Shown here: piece by piece, positions 1 to 4,670 of the stretch
How positions within the stretch are numbered: the stretch's first letter is position 1
How the letters are laid out: every line of letters begins with the position of its first letter
Assembly: GCA_029821455.1 (NCBI GenBank)
Contig: JALGTI010000274.1
Span: 1 to 5,750 of the forward strand
Reading direction: 5' to 3'
Length of the DNA: 5,750 nucleotides
Source: Candidatus Zipacnadia bacterium
GTDB lineage: Bacteria > Armatimonadota > Zipacnadia > Zipacnadales > Zipacnadaceae
Notes under the pieces: model-generated
Told to the model about the DNA's origin: nothing
Database searches by the model: none
The model's input: only the letters and a program-made list of their open reading frames with translations
Translations under genes and position numbers: made by a program

Positions 1-536
1 CGGCGATAGGGGTGCATTATGTCCCAGTTGACCGCCACATTCGGATGCTCAACCGCTTTCATCACTTCAACGACATCCTTGGTGTTGCAGAAGGCATCAT
101 GGGTCTCCAGACACAGGAACACGCCTGCGGCGGCAGCCTCCTCGCAGCAGGCCGCCAGGCCCCCGGCCACACGCTTTTTGGCATCCTCAAACGTCATATC
201 CTCCGGCGGCATCCCCCCGAACACGCGCAGTCTCTCGCAGCCGCAGTCCGCGGCAAGCTGGATATAGCGCTTGGTCAGGTCAATGCTCTCACCCAGCTCG
301 TCATCAGGCAGGGCATAGCACCGCGAAGTCGCAATGCAGCTCAGCGCCACCCCGCAATCGCTGAACTGGGCGCCTATCTGCTTGCGCTCTTTCTTCGTGG
401 CGGTCAGTTCCACTCCGTGTTTGTGGTCTGCTTCGGCGCGGGGCTCGATGCCATCATAGCCGTAGCGGATTGCAGCAGTAAGCAGCTCTGTCAGGCTCCA
501 GTCCGGAGCCACAAAGCTCATAAACGATAGCTTCAT
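1..536 (-). CDS. Sugar phosphate isomerase/epimerase-like TIM-barrel protein (3' end outside window)
   Basis: The first 178 residues of a xylose-isomerase-like TIM barrel (AP endonuclease 2 superfamily) are visible; such proteins usually have about 260-290 residues, so roughly the last third lies beyond the left edge. Seen: an N-terminal strand MKLSFMSF, then GIEPR at residues 29-33 (the usual G-[IV]-E strand end), RVFGG at 104-108, LETHD at 143-147 and NWDIMHPYR at 170-178. In this family the Glu of the ETH motif (E144) and the Asp and His of the D-x-x-H motif (D172, H175) bind the divalent metal. Members include hydroxypyruvate and tagatose/inosose-type epimerases or dehydratases, so the substrate cannot be named. 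The ATG at 536-534 is preceded by AAGGTG at a spacing of 6 nt. The start lies only 11 nt after the glycosylase stop, and the ribosome site abuts that stop, which indicates co-transcription and probably coupled translation. The family call is firm; the specific reaction is unknown. Confidence 0.9.
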   Translation of the reverse strand, partial: MKLSFMSFVAPDWSLTELLTAAIRYGYDGIEPRAEADHKHGVELTATKKERKQIGAQFSDCGVALSCIATSRCYALPDDELGESIDLTKRYIQLAADCGCERLRVFGGMPPEDMTFEDAKKRVAGGLAACCEEAAAAGVFLCLETHDAFCNTKDVVEVMKAVEHPNVAVNWDIMHPYR

Positions 537-547
537 TTACTTCACCT

Positions 548-1147
548 TCACTTTCTGGAGATGCAGTTGCTGTCTGCGAAGTAATAACGCAGTTCTAACT
601 CGTCGCCTCGACCTTGAGGCAGACCGATGCGAGTGGTCGTGACAATCGGACGGTGGGGGGTGTCCCCGTCGGCCATAAACAGCGGCCCGACGGTGATATC
701 GCCCCAGTTATGCTGCGGCCCGATGCCAAGGGCTTGGCACAGTTTCGCCGGGCCGCTGCAGAGGTCCTCCGGCGCGTCAACACCACGCCGCTGGCGCATC
801 AGTTCCAGGCCCTCCAGCGGCTCCAAGGCGCGAATGAGTATCGCCTCTGGTGTGCCAGCTGGCTGGGTCACGATGTTTATGCAGTGATGCATTCCATAGA
901 TCTGGTAAACGTAGATAGTGCCCGGCTGCTCGAACATAGGGGCATTGCGCTCGGTCTTTCCCCCGGCGGCGTGGCAGCCGAGGTCGCCTTCAGCCAGGTA
1001 CGCCTCAGTCTCGACGATCCGTCCCACCGTCCGGCCCTGGGGGTTGTCGCTGACCAGCAGTTCGCCCAGTAGCCGCTTAGCGATTTGCGGGGTGGGGCCT
1101 GTATAGAAGCTTTGCTGGAGTGCGGTGTAGCCAGTCACAGGACACAC
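548..1147 (-). CDS. mpg: DNA-3-methyladenine glycosylase, AAG/Mpg family
   Basis: A 199-residue monofunctional base-excision DNA glycosylase that removes alkylated purines such as 3-methyladenine, and in this family often hypoxanthine, from DNA. Length matches bacterial members (about 190-210 aa). Seen: AKRLLGELLV at 23-32; the active-site block RIVETEAY at 43-50, where E48 aligns with human AAG Glu125 (general base) and Y50 with Tyr127; H59 aligns with His136; RN at 67-68; YVYQIYGMHHCIN at 79-91, with Y81, Y84 (the intercalating Tyr162) and N91 equivalent to Tyr159, Tyr162 and Asn169; then LCSGPAKLCQALGI at 129-142. No key residue is missing. The start is GTG at 1147-1145. The frame is closed by TAG at 1192-1190 and has no ATG or TTG in between, so only this GTG or the GTG at residue 4 can start the protein, and neither has a good Shine-Dalgarno site. 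It is the middle gene of a likely three-gene operon. Confidence 0.96.
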   Translation of the reverse strand: MCPVTGYTALQQSFYTGPTPQIAKRLLGELLVSDNPQGRTVGRIVETEAYLAEGDLGCHAAGGKTERNAPMFEQPGTIYVYQIYGMHHCINIVTQPAGTPEAILIRALEPLEGLELMRQRRGVDAPEDLCSGPAKLCQALGIGPQHNWGDITVGPLFMADGDTPHRPIVTTTRIGLPQGRGDELELRYYFADSNCISRK

Positions 1148-1169
1148 ATCACTTTGGGTAGCGGATTGC

Positions 1170-1190
1170 GGGCAAGCTGGAAGCTTGCCC
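1170..1190. repeat. Perfect 9-bp inverted repeat in the gap before the glycosylase gene
   Basis: Arms GGGCAAGCT (1170-1178) and AGCTTGCCC (1182-1190) pair perfectly around a 3-nt loop GGA. On the minus strand the hairpin begins at the last base of the upstream TAG stop (1192-1190) and fills half of the 42-nt gap. GTAG/CTAC at 1158-1161 and 1190-1193 could extend pairing beyond an asymmetric bulge. No T-run follows, so it is not a typical intrinsic terminator. It may act as an mRNA-stabilising or attenuating element, or be a REP-like palindromic repeat. Confidence 0.6.
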
Positions 1191-2587
1191 TACCCTCCGG
1201 GTGGCGGCAGCAGCAGCCTGAATGGCTGAGCGTGCTCCCACTCCGCCCTCACAGCCTCCTCGTGGGCCTGGAGGGCGTCAGTTGTGCCCTCAGATAGGTA
1301 CATCTGCCCCCGGAAGGTCTGCTGCTCCCCCGGTTCGATCTCCGCCTCCGTCTGCTCCCAGAACAGCCCTGTGACCCAGCCATCCGCACCGTCGCTGTCC
1401 CAACCAGCACCGGCGATATCGCTGTTCACTTCCGCCCGGGCCATGGTCTGCGAATCGTTAGCCACTGTCATACACACATCCACAAAATCGCCGAACGGCC
1501 GCGCCCAGACCTTGCATCTCCCCGTCGCATTTTGACCTTCACGCGTAAGAGTGCCCCATAGATGTCTGCGCCAGGTATTACCCCTCGTCAACAAGGCCTC
1601 GCCAGATAGTTGCGCCCCGATCCGCAGCCGTGGAGGCTGAAGCGCCAGATTCGCACGATTCACCAGCAGGTTGCCGCGCGTGGTTGGTCTCAGTAATAGC
1701 TCGGTTTGCCAATCCTGCGGGAAGTCGGCCAGATACCTGGCCAGCAGTTTGTTTGGCTCATTCTCCATAAAGTAGAACTTGCCATGGGAGGTAAACTTGC
1801 CGGCCTGCACATCGTAGTCAGGCACCAGATTGGGATGGATGTGCAAGCAATCATGCCAGCCCTGGCTGAGGCTGTGGCTCTTGCCCCAGCCCAAGGCGGT
1901 CAGGTACCTGCCATCCCGCGACACGCAGCCGATGAGGCTGTAGATGGGGCGGTCGGTGCTGATACCCCAAAACGCCTCCGGCTGGCCGCCATGGATAGCC
2001 CACACCGGTGGGTAGATCTGCACCCAGGGCGGGGTGTTGACAGGGTCATCATCGGGCTTGCGGGTATCCGGGAAGCGAGTTGTGTCCCTAAAGAGCGTAA
2101 AGCCGTTTATCGTGTAGACAAAGCACTGGTTGACGAATGTCTCAACGAAGTCACCGTCGTGGCCAAAGCCCTGGGCCTTGGTGAGTTGCCAGCAGGGGTT
2201 GATACCGGTGATCTTCATCGCCTGTGCGGGAGTGGGGGCCTTGACTTCGACGTTGAAGAGCACCGCCTGGTGCTCGGGCACAAAGTGGCTGGTCAGCTCC
2301 ACGTCGCCGGTGTTCTGCTTCAGGATCAGGCTGCCATCGGGCTGGAGTTGCGCTTCACCGCCACCAAATCCGCCCTCGTAGCACCAGATTTCACATAGAA
2401 ACCCAGGGATTGCAGGGACCTCGATTTGAACCATTGACAAGAGGCGGTCACCATGTTTGCGTTTCTCGAGGTTCAATCTAGGGACAAACAGGTCATTCAT
2501 CACTGCGACCTCCGAAGCCGACCAACCTGGCCCGGCGTAGAGTGCGCCCAGGGCCAGCAGGGCTACCGCCGCAAGCTGTCTCCTCAT
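1190..2587 (-). CDS. Secreted protein of unknown function with N-terminal signal peptide
   Basis: I do not recognise the family. The 465-residue product begins with a classical Sec signal: basic RRQ, a hydrophobic run LAAVALLALGALYA (5-18) and a probable cleavage site near residues 24-25 (WSA-S). The mature part looks beta-rich and soluble, with many Trp, Gly and aromatic residues, few hydrophobic runs and no further membrane span. Notable segments are FLCEIWCYEGGFGGG (63-77), a Pro-rich PPWVQIYPPVW (186-196), GWHDCLHIHPNL (243-254), and a C-terminal half ending in an EIEPGEQQTFRGQMYL stretch (416-431) of the kind common in beta-sandwich domains of carbohydrate-acting proteins; that link is only a resemblance. 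Seven cysteines occur in the mature part (65, 69, 132, 155, 221, 247, 358) plus one at 372, so disulfides are possible. The ATG at 2587 lies 10 nt after AAAGGAG; an in-frame TTG at 2590 lies 7 nt after it and would add one Met. It is probably first in an operon with the glycosylase and the TIM-barrel gene. Confidence 0.85.
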   Translation of the reverse strand: MRRQLAAVALLALGALYAGPGWSASEVAVMNDLFVPRLNLEKRKHGDRLLSMVQIEVPAIPGFLCEIWCYEGGFGGGEAQLQPDGSLILKQNTGDVELTSHFVPEHQAVLFNVEVKAPTPAQAMKITGINPCWQLTKAQGFGHDGDFVETFVNQCFVYTINGFTLFRDTTRFPDTRKPDDDPVNTPPWVQIYPPVWAIHGGQPEAFWGISTDRPIYSLIGCVSRDGRYLTALGWGKSHSLSQGWHDCLHIHPNLVPDYDVQAGKFTSHGKFYFMENEPNKLLARYLADFPQDWQTELLLRPTTRGNLLVNRANLALQPPRLRIGAQLSGEALLTRGNTWRRHLWGTLTREGQNATGRCKVWARPFGDFVDVCMTVANDSQTMARAEVNSDIAGAGWDSDGADGWVTGLFWEQTEAEIEPGEQQTFRGQMYLSEGTTDALQAHEEAVRAEWEHAQPFRLLLPPPGG

Positions 2588-2597
2588 CAATTGATGT

Positions 2598-2604
2598 CTC
2601 CTTT
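2598..2604 (-). promoter_or_regulatory. Ribosome binding site of the secreted-protein gene
   Basis: The minus strand reads AAAGGAG here, 7 nt before a TTG and 10 nt before the ATG at 2587. Just upstream, at 2605-2615, lies an 11-nt palindrome with arms CACAG and CTGTG around one base. It could be an operator or chance. No convincing sigma70 promoter was found further upstream; the best candidate, TTTTTG-17 nt-TATTGC near 2672-2700, is poor. Confidence 0.5.
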
Positions 2605-2737
2605 CACAGCCTGTGGATTGGGAGGTATTTCGGCCCCTCCGTGCTCATTTCCTCTCTCTTCCCACTTTCACGGCAATAGAAAATCGGGTGGAGCACAAAA
2701 AATCCGGCAGGGGTTTCTACCCGGCAGGAGGAGAAAC

Positions 2738-2803
2738 GTGAGTAGGCGTCGAATGCTCAGTATGCAGGGAGGGGTCACCCGGGGTGGAGTGATGGTGGTA
2801 TGA
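2738..2803 (+). CDS. Possible 21-aa leader peptide ORF
   Basis: A GTG at 2738-2740 opens a 21-codon frame with a basic beginning (VSRRRM) and a Gly/Val-rich end (GGVMVV), closing at TGA 2801-2803. It is too short to judge by composition, but it has the strongest Shine-Dalgarno match of the intergenic region, AGGAGGAG at 2726-2733, at good spacing. Its stop overlaps the start of the next ORF (ATGA at 2800-2803), the usual arrangement for translational coupling. The ribosome site lies in the second copy of a direct repeat CCGGCAGG (2704-2711, 2721-2728). The frame is also open upstream, but that part overlaps the oppositely oriented gene. It is a candidate only; no function can be assigned. Confidence 0.25.
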   Translation: MSRRRMLSMQGGVTRGGVMVV

Positions 2804-2985
2804 ACAGAAACAGGCAGGTGCGATCTAGCGGCGGCAAGAAGCAGCGATGGCTACTGGAGGTTCGGAATTACTGGCGGAAGTTTATAGCTAGCTGCGGCGA
2901 CGAGTCGGGCGAGCCGCAGGCAGAAGCGCCCCAGACGCAGAATAATCAGTCAGGTCAAGCAGCAGAGCCGCAGGACCAACAGTAG
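2800..2985 (+). CDS. Small hypothetical protein, basic N-terminus and Gln/Glu-rich tail
   Basis: Not recognised. The 61-residue frame has two distinct parts. Residues 1-31 are strongly basic and could form an amphipathic helix (RWLLEVRNYWRKF at 16-28), while 34-61 are low-complexity, rich in Gln, Glu, Ala, Pro and Asn, without Arg or Lys, and probably disordered. There is no signal peptide or membrane segment. The ATG overlaps the TGA of the preceding short frame by ATGA, and a marginal GGAG lies 10 nt upstream. It is one of the few plus-strand candidates, divergent from the secreted-protein gene and convergent with the zinc-ribbon gene. The biased, two-part composition argues mildly for a real protein, but a chance frame in GC-rich intergenic DNA is possible. 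Confidence 0.4.
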   Translation: MNRNRQVRSSGGKKQRWLLEVRNYWRKFIASCGDESGEPQAEAPQTQNNQSGQAAEPQDQQ

Positions 2986-3068
2986 CGCGCAGGCGCTGGG
3001 GAAAACTAAGAATTCATTTCACGCTGGTCACTAGGCGGCGGAACGGAGCAGAATTGTGTGCCAATCCA

Positions 3069-3096
3069 GAGGGCCGCAGATATCACCGCGGCCCTC
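3069..3096. terminator. GC-rich hairpin between convergent genes (possible weak terminator)
   Basis: Arms GAGGGCCGC (3069-3077) and GCGGCCCTC (3088-3096) pair perfectly over 9 bp around a 10-nt loop. The hairpin lies 22 nt past the stop of the minus-strand zinc-ribbon gene and 84 nt past the 61-aa plus-strand frame, a natural place for a shared terminator. No T-run follows on either strand, so intrinsic termination would be weak. Confidence 0.45.
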
Positions 3097-3117
3097 GTTG
3101 CTGCGTACTGGCACTGC

Positions 3118-3900
3118 TCAAGTGCTGTTGCCTGGCGCAACGTGAGTGGCCTTGAAGTTCTCGGCCAGGCCCCACAGCATATTGCCAACCAGGATCGCTA
3201 TCACCAATAGGGCTGCGTAGATGATAAGCTGGGCGAAGCCGCGGATGTCAGAGTCATCGCTGAACTTAAGTAGAATGCCCACAATCAAGCCCAGAGGCGG
3301 GCAGAAGATGGCCAGCAGCAGCAATCCAATCTGCAGAAAGGGATTCAGGGCCACTATCGTAGGCTTCTCGCCGGCCCTTACCTCTTTGACAGCGCGCATC
3401 GCGCCAATTCCGCGCCAGAGCACGCCAATGCCAATCGCTATGCCTGCCAATCCCGTCCCTCCCAGAATGAGAGCCAATACACGGTTGTCAGCGAACCCGC
3501 CAAAGCTGCGCAACACACTCATATCCAGCCCTGCCAGACTGCCGGCCAGTTTGTAGCGGCCAAAGCCCAGGGCCAGCACTAGGATGCCGGCCAGCAAGGC
3601 CACGGCACCGATAATGTACGAGGTGATGGCTTCCTGCGCCAGGCCCTTGGCCGCCTGCTTGTCGAAGACGCGCAGCCTCGTCTCCTCTGAGGTCTCCCCC
3701 GGCACCGCCCTGCCAGCGGCTGCCCCACCAGCGCCGGAGGGCGGCACCTCCGTCCAACCGGCTCGTGCAGCGACTGACTGCGCACGGAGTTTCTCCTTGT
3801 CAACAGCAGTTACCTGGGTCAGGTCGGCTCCGCAGTCCATACAGACAGTATCAGTCGGGGACGCCTTGGCGCCACATTTGGGACATCTGGTTACACGCAT
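3118..3900 (-). CDS. Zinc-ribbon membrane protein with four predicted transmembrane segments
   Basis: A 260-residue protein with an N-terminal zinc ribbon. CPKCG at 6-10 and CMDCG at 20-24 supply four cysteines in a C-x2-C-x10-C-x2-C pattern, as in small rubredoxin-like zinc-ribbon domains. A polar, Gly/Ala/Pro-rich linker (about 25-90) follows, then four hydrophobic segments near 93-113, 141-163, 188-211 and 222-245, and a short polar tail. No enzymatic motif is seen; proteins of this layout are widespread in bacteria and mostly uncharacterised. The ATG at 3900-3898 is chosen because GGGAGG lies exactly 8 nt upstream and a sigma70 promoter at 3935-3963 would lie inside any longer frame; the ATG two codons earlier would overlap the ribosome site. 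The gene appears to be transcribed alone, starting well downstream of the sigma-factor fragment. Confidence 0.88.
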   Translation of the reverse strand: MRVTRCPKCGAKASPTDTVCMDCGADLTQVTAVDKEKLRAQSVAARAGWTEVPPSGAGGAAAGRAVPGETSEETRLRVFDKQAAKGLAQEAITSYIIGAVALLAGILVLALGFGRYKLAGSLAGLDMSVLRSFGGFADNRVLALILGGTGLAGIAIGIGVLWRGIGAMRAVKEVRAGEKPTIVALNPFLQIGLLLLAIFCPPLGLIVGILLKFSDDSDIRGFAQLIIYAALLVIAILVGNMLWGLAENFKATHVAPGNST

Positions 3901-3908
3901 ATTCATTT

Positions 3909-3914
3909 CCTCCC
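3909..3914 (-). promoter_or_regulatory. Ribosome binding site that fixes the zinc-ribbon protein start
   Basis: The minus strand reads GGGAGG here, 8 nt before the ATG at 3900. A nearer in-frame ATG at 3906-3904 is only 2 nt away and too close to be used, so the start at 3900 is preferred. Confidence 0.75.
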
Positions 3915-3934
3915 AAGTCAGTTTCAGTGCAATT

Positions 3935-3963
3935 ACTATAAGAGAATAGCTTAGGTTTGGCAA
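3935..3963 (-). promoter_or_regulatory. Sigma70-type promoter of the zinc-ribbon gene
   Basis: On the minus strand, TTGCCA (3963-3958) and TATAGT (3940-3935) are separated by exactly 17 nt, each one or two bases from the TTGACA/TATAAT consensus. Transcription would start near 3928, giving a leader of about 28 nt that contains the GGGAGG site. It is the best promoter in the window and lies in a locally AT-richer patch. Confidence 0.7.
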
Positions 3964-4025
3964 GATGTGAATCGGTGATCTGGGGCAACGGGTGGTAACC
4001 GGAATCTCAACCTTGCCACAAAGCG

Positions 4026-4562
4026 TCAGGGGACCCCGCTGTCAAAGGAGGTTCCCATTCGATAGGTCTTGGACGCCGATGGGCCGGCTGTCAGGGGGAG
4101 CTTCGCCTGCGCCGGCCCCCTCGCTAAGGGGGGGAACCGGCAGGATGCCCATGCCACAGAAAAAGGCCCCGGCTCGGCCGGGGCCTTTACAGCAGTCCGG
4201 CGGCTTGTGTGGCGGAACGAGACTGTATGGGGTCGAGCCGACGCTTGGGGCCACGTTGAGGACGGGTGGGAAGCGGCCTGCGGTGGCCGGCGGGCCAGGT
4301 ATCTGCGGCACATATTGCGGATGATGCCATGCAGCCAGCCGCCAAACGCGGCGGGCTTCCTGAGATTGTGCAGCGACTGGTACGCCTGGACGAACGCCTC
4401 CTGTGCGATGTCCTGAGCGGCCTCGAAGTCGCCGGTCAGGTGGTGCGCAGTCGCTATGGCCCGGGCCTGATGAGTGCGCACCAGTTCAGTGTAGGCGTTG
4501 TTGTCACCGCGCAGTGTGCGTTTGACCATTTGTGCGTCCTGGGAAGGTGGCATCAGTACCAC
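4026..4562 (-). CDS. ECF-type RNA polymerase sigma factor with region 2 only (probably truncated)
   Basis: Residues 9-92 form a clear sigma70 region 2: D-x-Q-M-V-x-x-x-x-x-G-D (9-20), AYTELVRTHQ (23-32), DIAQEAFVQAY (51-61, the core-binding and -10 region) and FGGWLHGIIRN (73-83) followed by basic RRYLARR. ECF sigma factors continue with a linker and region 4, a helix-turn-helix that reads the -35 element, within about 160-190 residues. Here residues 93-178 show no region 4 but Pro/Ser/Ala-rich sequence. That tail reads straight through a terminator hairpin (4162-4188) and a repeat block, so it is probably not a natural coding sequence. Neither other frame contains region 4. The +1 frame has a TAA at 4189-4187 touching the hairpin, a plausible original gene end. 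Possible starts are GTG 4562, ATG 4553 (best fit to the family) and ATG 4529 (AGGA 7 nt upstream, but it cuts conserved sequence). I favour a degraded or internally deleted sigma gene; a functional region-2-only protein is possible. Confidence 0.7.
   Translation of the reverse strand: MVLMPPSQDAQMVKRTLRGDNNAYTELVRTHQARAIATAHHLTGDFEAAQDIAQEAFVQAYQSLHNLRKPAAFGGWLHGIIRNMCRRYLARRPPQAASHPSSTWPQASARPHTVSFRHTSRRTAVKAPAEPGPFSVAWASCRFPPLARGPAQAKLPLTAGPSASKTYRMGTSFDSGVP
4081..4159. repeat. Palindrome-rich block resembling bacterial dispersed repeats
   Basis: The block contains CCCCC (4116-4120) and GGGGG (4128-4132) around a 7-nt loop, a second G5 run at 4094-4098 able to pair with the same C-run, and GGCA-GGA-TGCC at 4139-4149. 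On the minus strand it would translate to strings such as GMGILPVPPLSEGAG, which I recall as typical spurious peptides from short dispersed repeats in several bacterial phyla. Within this window there is only one copy, so repetition cannot be shown here. Confidence 0.4.
4160..4188 (-). terminator. Intrinsic terminator downstream of sigma region 2
   Basis: Arms AAAGGCCCCGGC (4162-4173) and GCCGGGGCCTTT (4177-4188) give a perfect 12-bp GC-rich stem with a 3-nt loop. On the minus strand it is followed by a run of five T (4164-4160), the standard form of a Rho-independent terminator. A TAA in the +1 frame (4189-4187) overlaps its start. It lies inside the open frame of the sigma-like gene (codons about 125-134), which marks the frame beyond it as doubtful. 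Confidence 0.8.
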
Positions 4563-4670
4563 ATAGTCGAGCTTCTCATAACCGCAAACCTGATAATATC
4601 ACTGGGCCGCCAGGGCAGACTCTTCTGACTAGATAGTGCCAGTTTGACCGCAAATCATTACAAATGCTCG
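4563..4670. other. Intergenic gap between folC and the sigma-like gene
   Basis: These 108 bases are more AT-rich than the genes around them, as expected for a promoter region, but I could not pair a good -35 with a good -10 on the minus strand. TTGACG near 4671 (overlapping the folC stop) has no suitable -10 partner. No T-tailed hairpin follows folC, so read-through into the sigma-like gene is possible. Confidence 0.4.

Larger units (their letters stand above)
2588..3117. other. 530-bp intergenic segment with only tentative small ORFs
   Basis: This stretch separates the start of the secreted-protein gene from the end of the zinc-ribbon gene. It holds the ribosome site and leader of the former, a pyrimidine-rich run (about 2647-2666), a direct repeat CCGGCAGG, the two small plus-strand frames at 2738-2985, and a GC hairpin at 3069-3096. 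I see no tRNA, known riboswitch or insertion-sequence end. Confidence 0.6.

Noticed and set aside
12..530. 172-aa plus-strand frame at the left edge
   Set aside because: Antisense to the TIM-barrel protein, which has conserved metal-binding motifs and a ribosome site on the minus strand.
614..1072. 152-aa plus-strand frame
   Set aside because: Antisense to the glycosylase, in which all family motifs are present in the minus frame.
462..1169. Identical 12-mer GTAGCGGATTGC at 462-473 and 1158-1169
   Set aside because: One or two 12-base matches are expected by chance in a window this long, and the first copy lies within coding sequence (codons of the AAIRYGY segment).
1706..2398. 230-aa plus-strand open frame
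   Set aside because: It is antisense to the secreted-protein gene, whose frame has a signal peptide, a ribosome site and a protein-like composition; the antisense frame reflects GC-rich codon bias.
2641..2696. Inverted repeat GTGCTC / GAGCAC
   Set aside because: Only 6-bp arms separated by 44 nt and no extension of pairing; likely chance.
3006..3188. 60-aa minus-strand frame overlapping the end of the zinc-ribbon gene
   Set aside because: It overlaps well-supported coding sequence in another frame, spans the GC hairpin, and has no recognisable domain.
4031..4060. AAAGGAGG on the plus strand as a ribosome site
   Set aside because: No start codon with a frame of useful length follows at proper spacing; the nearest candidate codon hits a stop almost at once.
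3118..4562. Sigma factor plus zinc-binding membrane protein as a sigma/anti-sigma pair
   Set aside because: The zinc-ribbon C-x2-C-x10-C-x2-C pattern is not the H-x3-C-x2-C anti-sigma motif, the protein has four membrane spans, and a terminator and a separate promoter lie between the genes.
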